From Burkholderiaceae bacterium 16 (GTDB lineage: Bacteria > Pseudomonadota > Gammaproteobacteria > Burkholderiales > Burkholderiaceae), in NCBI GenBank assembly GCA_000955785.1, contig JYOD01000019.1:80540-144539 (forward strand): a stretch of 64,000 bases of DNA, read 5' to 3'. The translations under genes and the position numbers were made by a program. Positions 9,128-20,093 of this stretch are shown here, in pieces; position 1 is the stretch's first letter, and each line of letters starts with the position of its first letter. Under the pieces are notes generated by a model. It saw only the letters and a list, made by a program, of their open reading frames with translations. It was not told the DNA's origin and made no database searches.

Positions 9128-9568
9128 TCAGGCGGCGCCGCTCTCGGCAGCCAGCCAGTCCACCACGGGGATGGTGGCGGGCAGCAAGGGCCCCACGTCC
9201 ACCGGCGCCGATTGCCATGAGAAGGCCTGGCCCTCGCGGCCGACCAGTTCGCCCGCCCACGCCGTGACCTTGCAGAAGTGCAGGCGCACATAGGCATGCG
9301 GGTAGTCATGCTCCAGCACGTGCCAGCGCACGCACGCGCCCACCTCGATGCCGAGTTCCTCGTGCAGTTCGCGCGCCAGTGCATCCTCCACCGATTCCCC
9401 CGGCTCCAGCTTGCCACCGGGAAACTCCCAGTAGCCTTCGTAGGGCTTGCCGGCCGGCCGCTGGGCCAGCAGGAAACGGCCGTCGGCCTGCACCATCACG
9501 CCCACGGCAACCTCGGTCACCTTGCGTGCCGGCGTGGCTTCGCCGGCTGCTCGCGCTGCCTCGCTCAT
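9128..9568 (-). CDS. mutT: Nudix hydrolase, MutT-type 8-oxo-dGTP diphosphatase
   Basis: MutT-type enzymes hydrolyse oxidised dGTP and so prevent A:T to C:G transversions. The 146-residue protein has a complete Nudix box at residues 52-74 (G x5 E x7 REL x EE x G I) after 'YWEFPGGKLEPGE', the typical MutT context. The start ATG at 9568 overlaps the stop of the upstream ATPase gene by 4 nt, so the two are probably translationally coupled. The C-terminus keeps the 'WLAAE' ending of this group. Substrate is inferred from family. Confidence 0.88.
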   Translation of the reverse strand: MSEAARAAGEATPARKVTEVAVGVMVQADGRFLLAQRPAGKPYEGYWEFPGGKLEPGESVEDALARELHEELGIEVGACVRWHVLEHDYPHAYVRLHFCKVTAWAGELVGREGQAFSWQSAPVDVGPLLPATIPVVDWLAAESGAA

Positions 9569-10467
9569 GCCTGGCCGTCCTGCGCGGAAGCGATGAAGGG
9601 CTTGCCATGCTTGCCACCCCAGTCGCGGGCGAACTGCCAGGCCACCCGGCCCGAGCGCGAGCCGCGCTCCAGGGCCCACACCAGCGCATCGCCGCGCGCC
9701 GCGGCGACGTCTTCGGCGCTGCAGCCGAAATGCCCCAGCCAGTGGCCGACGATGGCCAGGTACTCGTCCTGCTTGGGCGGATAGAACGACAGCCACAGCC
9801 CGAAGCGCTCGGACAGCGAGATTTTTTCCTCCACCACCTCGCCGGGATGGATCTCGCCATCGTCGGTGTGCCGGTAGGTCTCGTTGTCCTTCATGTACTC
9901 AGGCAGCAGGTGGCGGCGATTGGATGTGGCGTAGATCAGCACATTGTCCGACTGTGCCGCCACCGAGCCGTCCAGCGCCGATTTCAGCGACTTGTAACCC
10001 GACTCGCCTTCCTCGAAGGACAGGTCGTCGCAGAAGATGGCGAAGCGCTCCGGACGCCCCGACAGTTGCTCGACGATGTCGCCCAGGTCCCCCAGGTCGT
10101 CCTTGTCGACCTCCACCAGCCGCAGGCCATCCTTGACGAAGGCATTGAGGCAGGCCTTGATCAGCGAGGACTTGCCCGTGCCGCGCGCGCCCGTCAGCAG
10201 CACATTGTTGGCCGGCAGGCGCTGCACGAACTGGCGCGTGTTGGCGACGATCGCGTCCTTCTGGCGCTCGATGTTCTTCAGGTCGTCGAGATGGATCGGC
10301 GGCAGCTGGCGGATCGCCTGCAGGTAGCCGATGTTGCCGAACAGGCTCTGCCGCTTGCGCCAGCGGAAGGCGACCGCTTCCTTCCAGTCAGACTCGGTCA
10401 GCTGGGGCGGCAGCCATTGTTCAAGGCGGGCGAGGAAACTGTCGAGGCGGGCGGCAAGGTCGGACAT
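9565..10467 (-). CDS. DUF815-family AAA-type ATPase
   Basis: A 300-residue predicted P-loop ATPase of the DUF815 group. The Walker A is GARGTGKSS at about residues 93-101, a Walker B-like 'RFAIFCDDLSF' at about 141-151, and a sensor-like 'VLIYATSNRRHLLPEY' follows. These proteins are common next to mutT, argJ and secA in betaproteobacteria, but their function is not established. The 4-nt overlap with mutT suggests a shared transcript. It lies about 96 nt downstream of argJ. Confidence 0.85.
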   Translation of the reverse strand: MSDLAARLDSFLARLEQWLPPQLTESDWKEAVAFRWRKRQSLFGNIGYLQAIRQLPPIHLDDLKNIERQKDAIVANTRQFVQRLPANNVLLTGARGTGKSSLIKACLNAFVKDGLRLVEVDKDDLGDLGDIVEQLSGRPERFAIFCDDLSFEEGESGYKSLKSALDGSVAAQSDNVLIYATSNRRHLLPEYMKDNETYRHTDDGEIHPGEVVEEKISLSERFGLWLSFYPPKQDEYLAIVGHWLGHFGCSAEDVAAARGDALVWALERGSRSGRVAWQFARDWGGKHGKPFIASAQDGQA

Positions 10468-10563
10468 GGCGGCTTGGAGGAAGGGCTGGCGGATCGTTGG
10501 CGGGAGTGCTGGCGGCTAGCGCGCCGCCCCGCGCTGGCGGGAGCGGCGCGCACGCGATGGTGC

Positions 10564-11793
10564 TTACGAACGGTAGTCCGCGTTAATCGAAACGTAATCG
10601 TGCGACAGGTCGCAGGTCCAGACCGTGGCGGTGGCATCGCCGCGCCCGAGCGCGATGCGCACGGTGATCTCGGCCTGTTTCATCACGCGCTGGCCGTCTT
10701 CCTCGCGATAGTCGGGATTGCGGCCGCCGCCGCGCGCGACCAGGACATCGTCCAGCCACAAATTGACATGCTCGACCTCGAGATCGTCGACTCCGGCATA
10801 GCCCACGGCCGCCAGGATGCGGCCCAGATTGGGATCCGAGGCGTAGAAGGCGGTCTTGACCAGCGGCGAATGCGCCACCGCGTAGGCGATCAGGCGGCAT
10901 TCGGCCACGTCCTTGCCGCCCTCGACCTGGATGGTCATCAGCTTGGTGGCGCCTTCGCCATCGCGCACGATCATCTGCGCCAGTTCCTGCGACAGGTCGG
11001 TCAGCGCGGCGCGCAGTGCCTCGAAATCCGCCCCCTCGGCACGCTCGATGGCCGGCGCGCCTGCTTTGCCGCTGGCGATCAGCACGAAGGAGTCGTTGGT
11101 CGAGGTGTCGCCGTCGATGGTGATGCTGTTGAAGGACCGGTCCGCCGCGTACGACACCAGTGCCTGTACCACGTCCTGCGACACGGTGGCGTCGGTGGCG
11201 ATAAAGCCCAGCATGGTCGCCATATTGGGACGGATCATGCCCGCGCCCTTGCTGATGCCGGACAGCGTCACGGTCTTGCCGCCGATCTGCACGGTGCGCG
11301 AGGCGGCCTTGGGCTGCGTGTCGGTGGTCATGATCGATTCCGCCGCGGCCAGCCAGTTGTCGGCCTTGGCGTTGGCAATCGCGGCAGGCAGCGCGGCGAT
11401 GATGCGGTCCACCGGCAGCGGCTCGAGGATCACGCCGGTCGAGAACGGCAGCACCTGCTCGGCAGCAATGCCGAGTTGCGCGGCCAGCGCGTCGCACGTG
11501 GCGCGGGCGTTGGCCAGGCCCGGTTCGCCGGTGCCTGCGTTGGCGTTTCCGGTGTTGACCACGATCGCACGGATGCCCTTGGCCACGGCCAGGTGCTCGC
11601 GGCAGACCTGCACCGGCGCGGCGCAGAAGCGGTTGCGGGTGAACACGCCGGCCACGGTGCTGCCTTCGGCAACACGCACCACCAACACGTCCTTGCGGTT
11701 GGCCTTGCGGACACCCGCTTCAGCCCAGCCGAGCTCGACGCCGGCGACAGGTTTCAGGTTCTCTGCCAGCGGCAGGGGCAGGTTGACGGCCAT
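10564..11793 (-). CDS. argJ: Bifunctional glutamate N-acetyltransferase / amino-acid acetyltransferase ArgJ
   Basis: ArgJ recycles the acetyl group from N-acetylornithine to glutamate in arginine synthesis, and many members also use acetyl-CoA. The 409-residue precursor cleaves itself into alpha and beta chains at the conserved 'MATMLGF' motif; the nucleophilic threonine is residue 193. The upstream '[13 protein letters not shown]' and the C-terminal '[13 protein letters not shown]' ending are typical of the family. It sits between secA and the ATPase gene, all on the minus strand. Whether it is the monofunctional or bifunctional form cannot be told from the sequence. Confidence 0.95.
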   Translation of the reverse strand: MAVNLPLPLAENLKPVAGVELGWAEAGVRKANRKDVLVVRVAEGSTVAGVFTRNRFCAAPVQVCREHLAVAKGIRAIVVNTGNANAGTGEPGLANARATCDALAAQLGIAAEQVLPFSTGVILEPLPVDRIIAALPAAIANAKADNWLAAAESIMTTDTQPKAASRTVQIGGKTVTLSGISKGAGMIRPNMATMLGFIATDATVSQDVVQALVSYAADRSFNSITIDGDTSTNDSFVLIASGKAGAPAIERAEGADFEALRAALTDLSQELAQMIVRDGEGATKLMTIQVEGGKDVAECRLIAYAVAHSPLVKTAFYASDPNLGRILAAVGYAGVDDLEVEHVNLWLDDVLVARGGGRNPDYREEDGQRVMKQAEITVRIALGRGDATATVWTCDLSHDYVSINADYRS

Positions 11794-11885
11794 GTGCGTT
11801 CCTCTATGCGTTCGACGTTGCTGGTTATGCAGTTTCTACTACTGCCAGGTGGCGGCGGATGGTACATGGAGCGCCTCCCCTGACG

Positions 11886-11911
11886 AACATGCCCGCTTGC
11901 GCGGGCATGTT
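11886..11911 (-). terminator. Hairpin downstream of secA
   Basis: An 11-bp perfect stem (arms 11886-11896 and 11901-11911, loop TTGC) begins 22 nt after the secA stop. It lacks a long T-run, so it may end transcription weakly or protect the 3' end of the secA mRNA. Confidence 0.55.
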
Positions 11912-11933
11912 TGCTGACTTCACTGTGCGCGGC

Positions 11934-14717
<2,784 letters not shown>

Positions 14718-14954
14718 CGATTGCTTTCACCTACGCGAGTGGTACGCCGCCGTGGTACGCACTAGGCGGCCTGGCCGCCGGCTTGGCCGGCTGCCCAGGG
14801 CGGACCGCGCGAGGAAATAGGAAGATTGGCGCAAAACGCCGAGTTTATCACGCGCGCGGGTCACGACCGGAACCAAGCGGCGGGCGAAACGCTACCTGTC
14901 CGGATGCGGCCCGCGCATCCAATCCCCCCGACATCGGGGCGGGTCGCGGATTCT

Positions 14955-15897
14955 TCAACGGATTGCCGTATGATCGGTCGGAATTGTTGCCTGGGCAATC
15001 TGCGCAGATGATGATTTCGCCACAGCAAGGAAGCGATTCGGATTTTGCGGCACGCCGTCCACATGCACCTCGAAATGCAGGTGGGCGCCTGTGGAGCGCC
15101 CGGTGGAGCCCACCAGCGCGATCTGCTGGCCCGGCTTGACGAGGTCCCCGGGCTTCACCAGCAGCCTGGAAGCATGCGCATAGCGGGTCTTGAGGCCATT
15201 GCCGTGATCGAGATCGATCAGGTTGCCGTATTCGGAGTGCCACTCCGCCGCCGCCACCACGCCCCCCCCCCCGGCGGCCGCGACGATCGGCGTGCCCGCG
15301 GGCGCGGAAAAATCGACGCCGTCATGCGGGGAGCGGCGCCCGGTAAATGGGTCGAAGCGCCAGCCGAAGCCGGAGGCATCGTAGCCGGTCGCCACCGGCA
15401 GCACGCGTGGAACCCGGCGATCCTCGATCCGGCGATCCAGCAAGGTGCTGGCCACCACATCGAAATAGTCCGTATGCCTATCAGCCTGCTTGGACAGACT
15501 CGCCAGCGCGAGTTGCAACTCCGGCAGGCTCGAGGTGCGCGACTGCGCCGAGGGCGCGAGGCCGCCACGGCCGGGCGGCTTGCTGGAAGTCGAACTCCTT
15601 GGGCGCGATGCCGGCAAGCCCGGAAACCCGCTCGCCGAGCGCATCCAGCCGCACCATGCGGGCCTGGATCTCGCCCACGCGGGCGACCAGCACATTGAGA
15701 TTGGCGCGCAGGTAGGCATCGTCGCCCGGTGCACGGACAGGTGCGCCAATGCCCGTCCGCGCCACGATCCAGGTCAGCACCGACGAGACCAGCGCGACAA
15801 CCAGACACAGCAGCACGATGACGGCGAAGATCTTCCCCCGCGACAAGGTGAAATGACGCACGCGCGGCAGGCGCGGATGAAGCACGATGATCTGCAT
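14955..15897 (-). pseudogene. M23-family peptidoglycan endopeptidase, frameshifted
   Basis: Two minus-strand frames together encode one M23 peptidase. The first, from the ATG at 15897, gives an N-terminal transmembrane helix (about residues 20-50) and a coiled-coil-like stretch. The second, entered near 15578, gives the rest: 'RRSPHDGVDFSAPAGTPIV' with the first zinc ligands, and the catalytic 'TGAHLHFEVH'. Removing one C from the CCC at about 15577-15580 would restore a continuous reading frame. Such proteins cut or regulate cutting of peptidoglycan cross-links in the periplasm. A run of 11 C at 15262-15272, coding four glycines, lies inside the catalytic domain. The gene is either disrupted or carries a sequence error. 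Confidence 0.75.
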
Positions 15898-15991
15898 GAT
15901 GCAATCCTTCCCATGCAAGGCCCGGCGCCGGCTTCGTGGCGGCGGCGCATAAGCCGCCGCGCTGGCGCGAACGGCACGCTAGAATGCGCGC

Positions 15992-16531
15992 ATGCGCATG
16001 TTTACCCATCACGCCCTCCAGACGCCCGCCGCCAAGCCGCTTAACGACTGGCTGGACAAAGCCGGCCCGGTCTCGGCCCTGATGCAGACGGCACGGGAAC
16101 TGGCGGTACTGGAAGCTGAGGTGCTGTCGCTCCTGCCACGTGGCCTGCAGGACGGCATCGCTGTCGCGGGCGTCAAACAGGACGCCCGCGGTGTCGGCCA
16201 GGGCCAGTCGGAGCGAACTTTGCTGCTGCTGGCCGCCCATGGGGCAGCCGCTGCACGCGTCCGGCAAGTGGTTCCTACGCTACTTTCCAGGTTGCAACAG
16301 CGGGGATCGCAGATTACCGCAATCCGGGTGAGGGTACAACCCGAGGTCGGCCGGCAAAGTGACTGGGACACCGGGCCGGTGGTACGGCCCAAGGTAGCCC
16401 GGATGTCGGCGACCGGATTGTCCAGCCTGACGCAGCTGGCGCAGGAGTTGCCCGAGTCGCCGTTGCGGGATGCCCTGAATACCCTGTTGTCGCACCATCG
16501 GCAAAAGACGACGACCGGCGCTGGTTCCTGA
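15992..16531 (+). CDS. DciA-like protein (DUF721 family)
   Basis: A 179-residue protein whose N-terminal half matches the DUF721/DciA style: 'LNDWLDKAGPVSALMQTARELAVLEAEVLSLLPRGLQD', then 'LLLLAAHGAAAARVRQVVPTLLSRLQQRG'. DciA is the ancestral loader of the DnaB helicase in many bacteria. The last 60 residues are less conserved and probably disordered. It is divergent from the M23 gene and converges on lpxC; the position next to secA is common in betaproteobacteria. An ATG two codons later (15998) is an alternative start. Confidence 0.7.
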   Translation: MRMFTHHALQTPAAKPLNDWLDKAGPVSALMQTARELAVLEAEVLSLLPRGLQDGIAVAGVKQDARGVGQGQSERTLLLLAAHGAAAARVRQVVPTLLSRLQQRGSQITAIRVRVQPEVGRQSDWDTGPVVRPKVARMSATGLSSLTQLAQELPESPLRDALNTLLSHHRQKTTTGAGS

Positions 16532-16550
16532 AGCCCGTGCCCTGGACGTA

Positions 16551-16575
16551 AAAAAAGCCGGCTTGCGCCGGCCTT
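16551..16575 (-). terminator. Rho-independent terminator of lpxC
   Basis: GCCGGC arms at 16557-16562 and 16567-16572 with a TTGC loop, followed on the minus strand by a run of T (the A-run at 16551-16556). It lies about 40 nt after the lpxC stop and also separates lpxC from the convergent DciA-like gene. Confidence 0.75.
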
Positions 16576-16612
16576 CCGCTGATACCAGAACCCTGCCCCC
16601 CCCCGCCAGGCG

Positions 16613-17530
16613 TTATGCAAACGCCGGCTGCAACTGCGGCAAAAACGCCGGCGGCGCATCCTCGGCCCGCTCGAACGTCACCATCTCATACGCTTCCTGA
16701 TCCGCCAACAAAGCCCGCAACAGCTGGTTGTTCAGCCCGTGGCCGGATTTGTTGGCGACATAGGCACCAATCAAGGGATGGCCGACAACATACAGATCGC
16801 CGATCGCATCAAGGATCTTGTGGCGCACGAACTCGTCGCCATAGCGCAGTTCCTCGTTATTCAGCATCCGATGCTCGTCGAGCACAATGGCGTTATCCAG
16901 ACTGCCGCCACGCGCCAGCCCCATCTCCCGCAACGCCTCGACTTCGTGGGCGAAGCCGAAAGTGCGGGCGCGGGCAATCTCGCGCACGTAACTTGTATCG
17001 GCGAAATCGATGGAGAAGGTCTGGCCGGTCTTGTCCACCGCGGGGTGACGGAAGTCGATGGTGAAAGCCAGCTTGAAGCCGAAGTAAGGCTCCAGGCGCG
17101 CCAGCTTGTCGCCCTCGCGGACTTCCACGGCCTTCTTCACGCGGATAAAACGCTTGGGCGCGGACTGCTGCTCGATTTCGGCCGACTGCAGCAGGAAGAC
17201 GAAGGATGCAGCGCTGCCGTCCATGATCGGGATTTCCTCGGCGTCGACATCCACGTACAGATTGTCGATGCCAAGGCCCGCGCAGGCGGACATCAAATGT
17301 TCCACGGTCGACACGCGCGCGCCATCCTTCTGCAGGACCGATGCAAGACGCGTATCGCCAATGGCTGACGCGCTCGCGGTGATCTCGACGGCTTCGGGCA
17401 GGTCGACGCGGGTGAATACGATACCGGCATCCACCGGAGCCGGGCGCAGCGTCAGCGTCACTTTGCGGCCCGAGTGCAAGCCTATGCCAACGGTCTTGAC
17501 CAGGGATTTGATGGTGCGCTGTTTGAGCAT
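16613..17530 (-). CDS. lpxC: UDP-3-O-acyl-N-acetylglucosamine deacetylase LpxC
   Basis: LpxC makes the first committed step of lipid A synthesis. The 305-residue zinc enzyme starts '[21 protein letters not shown]' and shows the zinc ligands in '[12 protein letters not shown]' and '[16 protein letters not shown]', plus the C-terminal 'KSGHGLNN' region. A GAGAA ribosome-binding site precedes the ATG. The AT-rich 174-nt gap upstream (17531-17704) probably holds its own promoter, since lpxC is separated from ftsZ by a peroxiredoxin gene. A run of nine C at 16596-16604 lies between the stop and the terminator. Confidence 0.97.
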   Translation of the reverse strand: MLKQRTIKSLVKTVGIGLHSGRKVTLTLRPAPVDAGIVFTRVDLPEAVEITASASAIGDTRLASVLQKDGARVSTVEHLMSACAGLGIDNLYVDVDAEEIPIMDGSAASFVFLLQSAEIEQQSAPKRFIRVKKAVEVREGDKLARLEPYFGFKLAFTIDFRHPAVDKTGQTFSIDFADTSYVREIARARTFGFAHEVEALREMGLARGGSLDNAIVLDEHRMLNNEELRYGDEFVRHKILDAIGDLYVVGHPLIGAYVANKSGHGLNNQLLRALLADQEAYEMVTFERAEDAPPAFLPQLQPAFA

Positions 17531-17704
17531 GACGTTCTCAGCTATTATTAAAATCTATCAAGTACACTTTCTAATATAGCGATTTTACCATTGCTTCGTT
17601 TGCTGCGCTGCGCCACTTTGTTTCGGTCTGTTAGCACCGAAGAAATAACCCGCCATAAGTGCATCTTAAAGCACTGGTTGGTTACTCAATGACACATTCA
17701 CGTA

Positions 17705-18211
17705 TTACGCGCGCAACGCCGCAAGCACCGCTTCAGCGCTGCTGACCTTGAATTCGCCAGGCGCTTCAAGCCACAGGTGGGTCACCACGCCATCGTCGAT
17801 GACCATGGCGTAACGCTTGGAGCGTACACCCATGCCGCGTGCGGTAAGGTCCTGGTCCAGGCCCAGGCGGCGCGTCCACTCGGCGCTGCCATCGGCCATC
17901 ATGCGCACCTTGCCTTCGGTATTCTGCTCGCGGCCCCAGGCGCCCATGACAAAGGCATCGTTGACCGAGACGCACCAGACTTCGTCCACGCCGGCCGCGC
18001 GCAGCGCTTCGGCCTGCGCCAAGTAGCCCGGCACATGCTTGGCGGAGCAGGTGGGGGTAAAGGCGCCGGGCAGGCCAAACACCACGATCTTGCGGCCACG
18101 GGCGAGTTCGGCGGCCGAGAAGGAATTGGGCCCGAGGGCGCAGCCGCCGGTCTCGACCTCAAAGAACTCATTCAGCGTGGCGTCGGGCACACGCGCTCCA
18201 ATTTCGATCAT
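17705..18211 (-). CDS. Peroxiredoxin, Prx5/AhpE-like
   Basis: A 168-residue thiol peroxidase that reduces hydrogen peroxide and alkyl hydroperoxides. The active site 'PGAFTPTCSAKHVPGY' carries the peroxidatic cysteine at residue 55 with the P-x3-T-x2-C pattern. The later 'NDAFVMGAWGR' and 'RSKRYAMVIDDGVV' are typical of the Prx5 group, often linked to glutaredoxin for reduction. The ATG at 18211 gives the family N-terminus 'MIEIGARVPDATL'. Its place between ftsZ and lpxC is seen in Cupriavidus-like genomes as I recall them, but has no clear functional logic. Confidence 0.93.
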   Translation of the reverse strand: MIEIGARVPDATLNEFFEVETGGCALGPNSFSAAELARGRKIVVFGLPGAFTPTCSAKHVPGYLAQAEALRAAGVDEVWCVSVNDAFVMGAWGREQNTEGKVRMMADGSAEWTRRLGLDQDLTARGMGVRSKRYAMVIDDGVVTHLWLEAPGEFKVSSAEAVLAALRA

Positions 18212-18728
18212 GCTGTGTCTTCCTGTCTCGGTAAAAACCCTGTTTAGCATCATAGTGCGCCAGTCGCAGGTGCCCAAGTCTGACACTGCCGGGTATGCCG
18301 TAGGAATTGTCCGGCATAGGCGAGACTCTGGCTGGCGGAGGGAGCCTATGACGCCGCGCGCAGATCTGCGCGGCACGCCAGACTCGTTTCCTGGGCGGCA
18401 TTGATGGCGCCAGGCTCAAGGCCCCGAGGGCTTCAAGCCGCACTGCTCTTCAAATGGGTCCGCGTGCCGATCTTGCGATCGACGCGCGGACGACGGCACA
18501 TCCCGGCCGGGATGGCGGGAGACCAGTCCGGGGAGGCGGCCGGAGGCACGCCTGTCCCGGCGACGGGATGCGACCTGAGGACGTCAGCGCGGGTGCGGCA
18601 TGGCTGGCTGCTGGTCAGTCCACCGCCACCGGGCGCAACACGAGCGGATAGGGAGCGCTAGCGTGTTTCGCCGATCCGGGGCGGGGCCTGGCTGGCAGCC
18701 GGCCTTGCCGACACTTTGCCGAGCCAAC
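18212..18728. other. Intergenic DNA between ftsZ and the peroxiredoxin gene
   Basis: About 500 nt without a supported gene. Short open frames exist on both strands but look like arbitrary GC-rich translation with no domain. It should hold the peroxiredoxin promoter and the end of the dcw transcript. I see no clear rho-independent terminator after ftsZ. Confidence 0.4.
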
Positions 18729-19928
18729 TCAGTCCGCCTGCTTGCGCAGGAACGCCGGGATGTCGTACGTATCCACACCCTTTTCCTGCAAGGCGGCCAC
18801 GTGGGCGGACGCAGACTCGCGCGAGCTGCGCCATACCGCCGGCGTGTCCAGGTTGCTGTAATCGGGAGCGCTGCTGTGGCCGGCGTTCACGCTGCTGGTC
18901 ATATTGCCCATCATCTGCACCGGCATATTGTCGGTACCGGTCTTGAGCAGGGTCATCGGCTGTTGCTTCTTGGCCGAACGGCCCAGGCCCGTCGCCACCA
19001 CCGTCACGCGCAGCGCATCGCCCATGGAATCGTCGTACACCGTACCGAAGATCACGGTGGCATCTTCCGCGGCATAGCTGCGGATGGTGTTCATGACTTC
19101 CTTGGTTTCCGACAGCTTCAGCGAGCGGCTGGCCGTGATGTTGACCAGCACGCCGCGCGCGCCCGACAGGTCCACGCCTTCCAGCAGCGGGCTGGCGACA
19201 GCCTGCTCGGCAGCCAGGCGGGCGCGGTCCACGCCCGACACGGTAGCCGTGCCCATCATGGCTTTGCCCTGCTCGCCCATGACCGTCTTCACGTCTTCGA
19301 AGTCGACGTTCACCAGGCCATCGACGTTGATGATCTCGGCGATGCCCGCGACTGCGTTATGCAACACGTCGTCGGCGCACTGGAAGCATTTGTCCATCTC
19401 GGCGTCGTCGCCCATCACCTCGAACAGCTTCTCGTTGAGCACAACGATCAGCGAATCGACGCAGGACTCCAGTTCGCCAGAACCGGCTTCCGCCACCTTG
19501 GCGCGGCGCGCGCCTTCGAACTCGAAGGGCTTGCTGACCACGCCCACGGTCAGGATGCCCATTTCCTTGGCAACCTGGGCCACGACCGGTGCAGCGCCGG
19601 TACCGGTGCCGCCGCCCATGCCGGCAGTGATGAAGACCATGTGGGCACCACGCAGCGAGTCGGCGATCTGCTCGCGCGCCTGATCCGCGCAGTTGCGGCC
19701 GACCTCCGGCTTGGCGCCTGCCCCAAGGCCGGTGTTGCCGAGCTGCAGCACGCGCGAAGCGCTGGAGCGCTTGAGCGCCTGCGCATCGGTGTTCATGCAG
19801 ATAAATTCGACGCCTTGCACGCCACGGCTGATCATGTGCTGCACAGCGTTGCCGCCCGCGCCGCCCACGCCGATCACCTTGATGATGGTGCCGTCCTGCA
19901 ATTCCGTTTCGATCATGTCAAAGTCCAT
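18729..19928 (-). CDS. ftsZ: Cell division GTPase FtsZ
   Basis: FtsZ is the tubulin homologue that forms the division ring. The 399-residue protein has 'IKVIGVGGAGGNAVQHM', the tubulin signature 'GGGTGTGAAPVVA', the T7-loop region 'NVDFEDVKTV', and the conserved C-terminal peptide 'DTYDIPAFLRKQ' that binds FtsA and ZipA-type partners. The ATG at 19928 is chosen because GGAGG lies 5 nt upstream; an ATG four codons earlier would overlap that site. It is the last dcw gene before the peroxiredoxin. The 165-nt gap from ftsA may hold an extra promoter. Confidence 0.98.
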   Translation of the reverse strand: MDFDMIETELQDGTIIKVIGVGGAGGNAVQHMISRGVQGVEFICMNTDAQALKRSSASRVLQLGNTGLGAGAKPEVGRNCADQAREQIADSLRGAHMVFITAGMGGGTGTGAAPVVAQVAKEMGILTVGVVSKPFEFEGARRAKVAEAGSGELESCVDSLIVVLNEKLFEVMGDDAEMDKCFQCADDVLHNAVAGIAEIINVDGLVNVDFEDVKTVMGEQGKAMMGTATVSGVDRARLAAEQAVASPLLEGVDLSGARGVLVNITASRSLKLSETKEVMNTIRSYAAEDATVIFGTVYDDSMGDALRVTVVATGLGRSAKKQQPMTLLKTGTDNMPVQMMGNMTSSVNAGHSSAPDYSNLDTPAVWRSSRESASAHVAALQEKGVDTYDIPAFLRKQAD

Positions 19929-20031
19929 CACTGCCTCCAAGTAGTATCAGCCGCCAAACGCTGCAGCCTCCCCGCCGCAACCCTTGGTTACTGAACAAGA
20001 AACCATCAAAAGAAAACTGCCTGTTCAACGG

Positions 20032-20055
20032 ATTGCCCACAATTCCGTGGACAAT
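20032..20055. promoter_or_regulatory. Imperfect palindrome between ftsA and ftsZ
   Basis: ATTGCCCAC at 20032-20040 and GTGGACAAT at 20047-20055 form 9-bp arms with one mismatch and a 6-nt spacer, 104-127 nt upstream of the ftsZ start. It could be a regulator site or an RNA hairpin in the leader; the sequence does not decide. Confidence 0.35.
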
Positions 20056-20093
20056 CCCCTCATTCATTCAAGTGCAATCCAATCGGCGGCAGC

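Noticed and set aside
9379..11883. A long plus-strand frame across mutT, the ATPase and argJ
   Set aside because: It runs through three well-supported minus-strand genes and has no coherent protein features.
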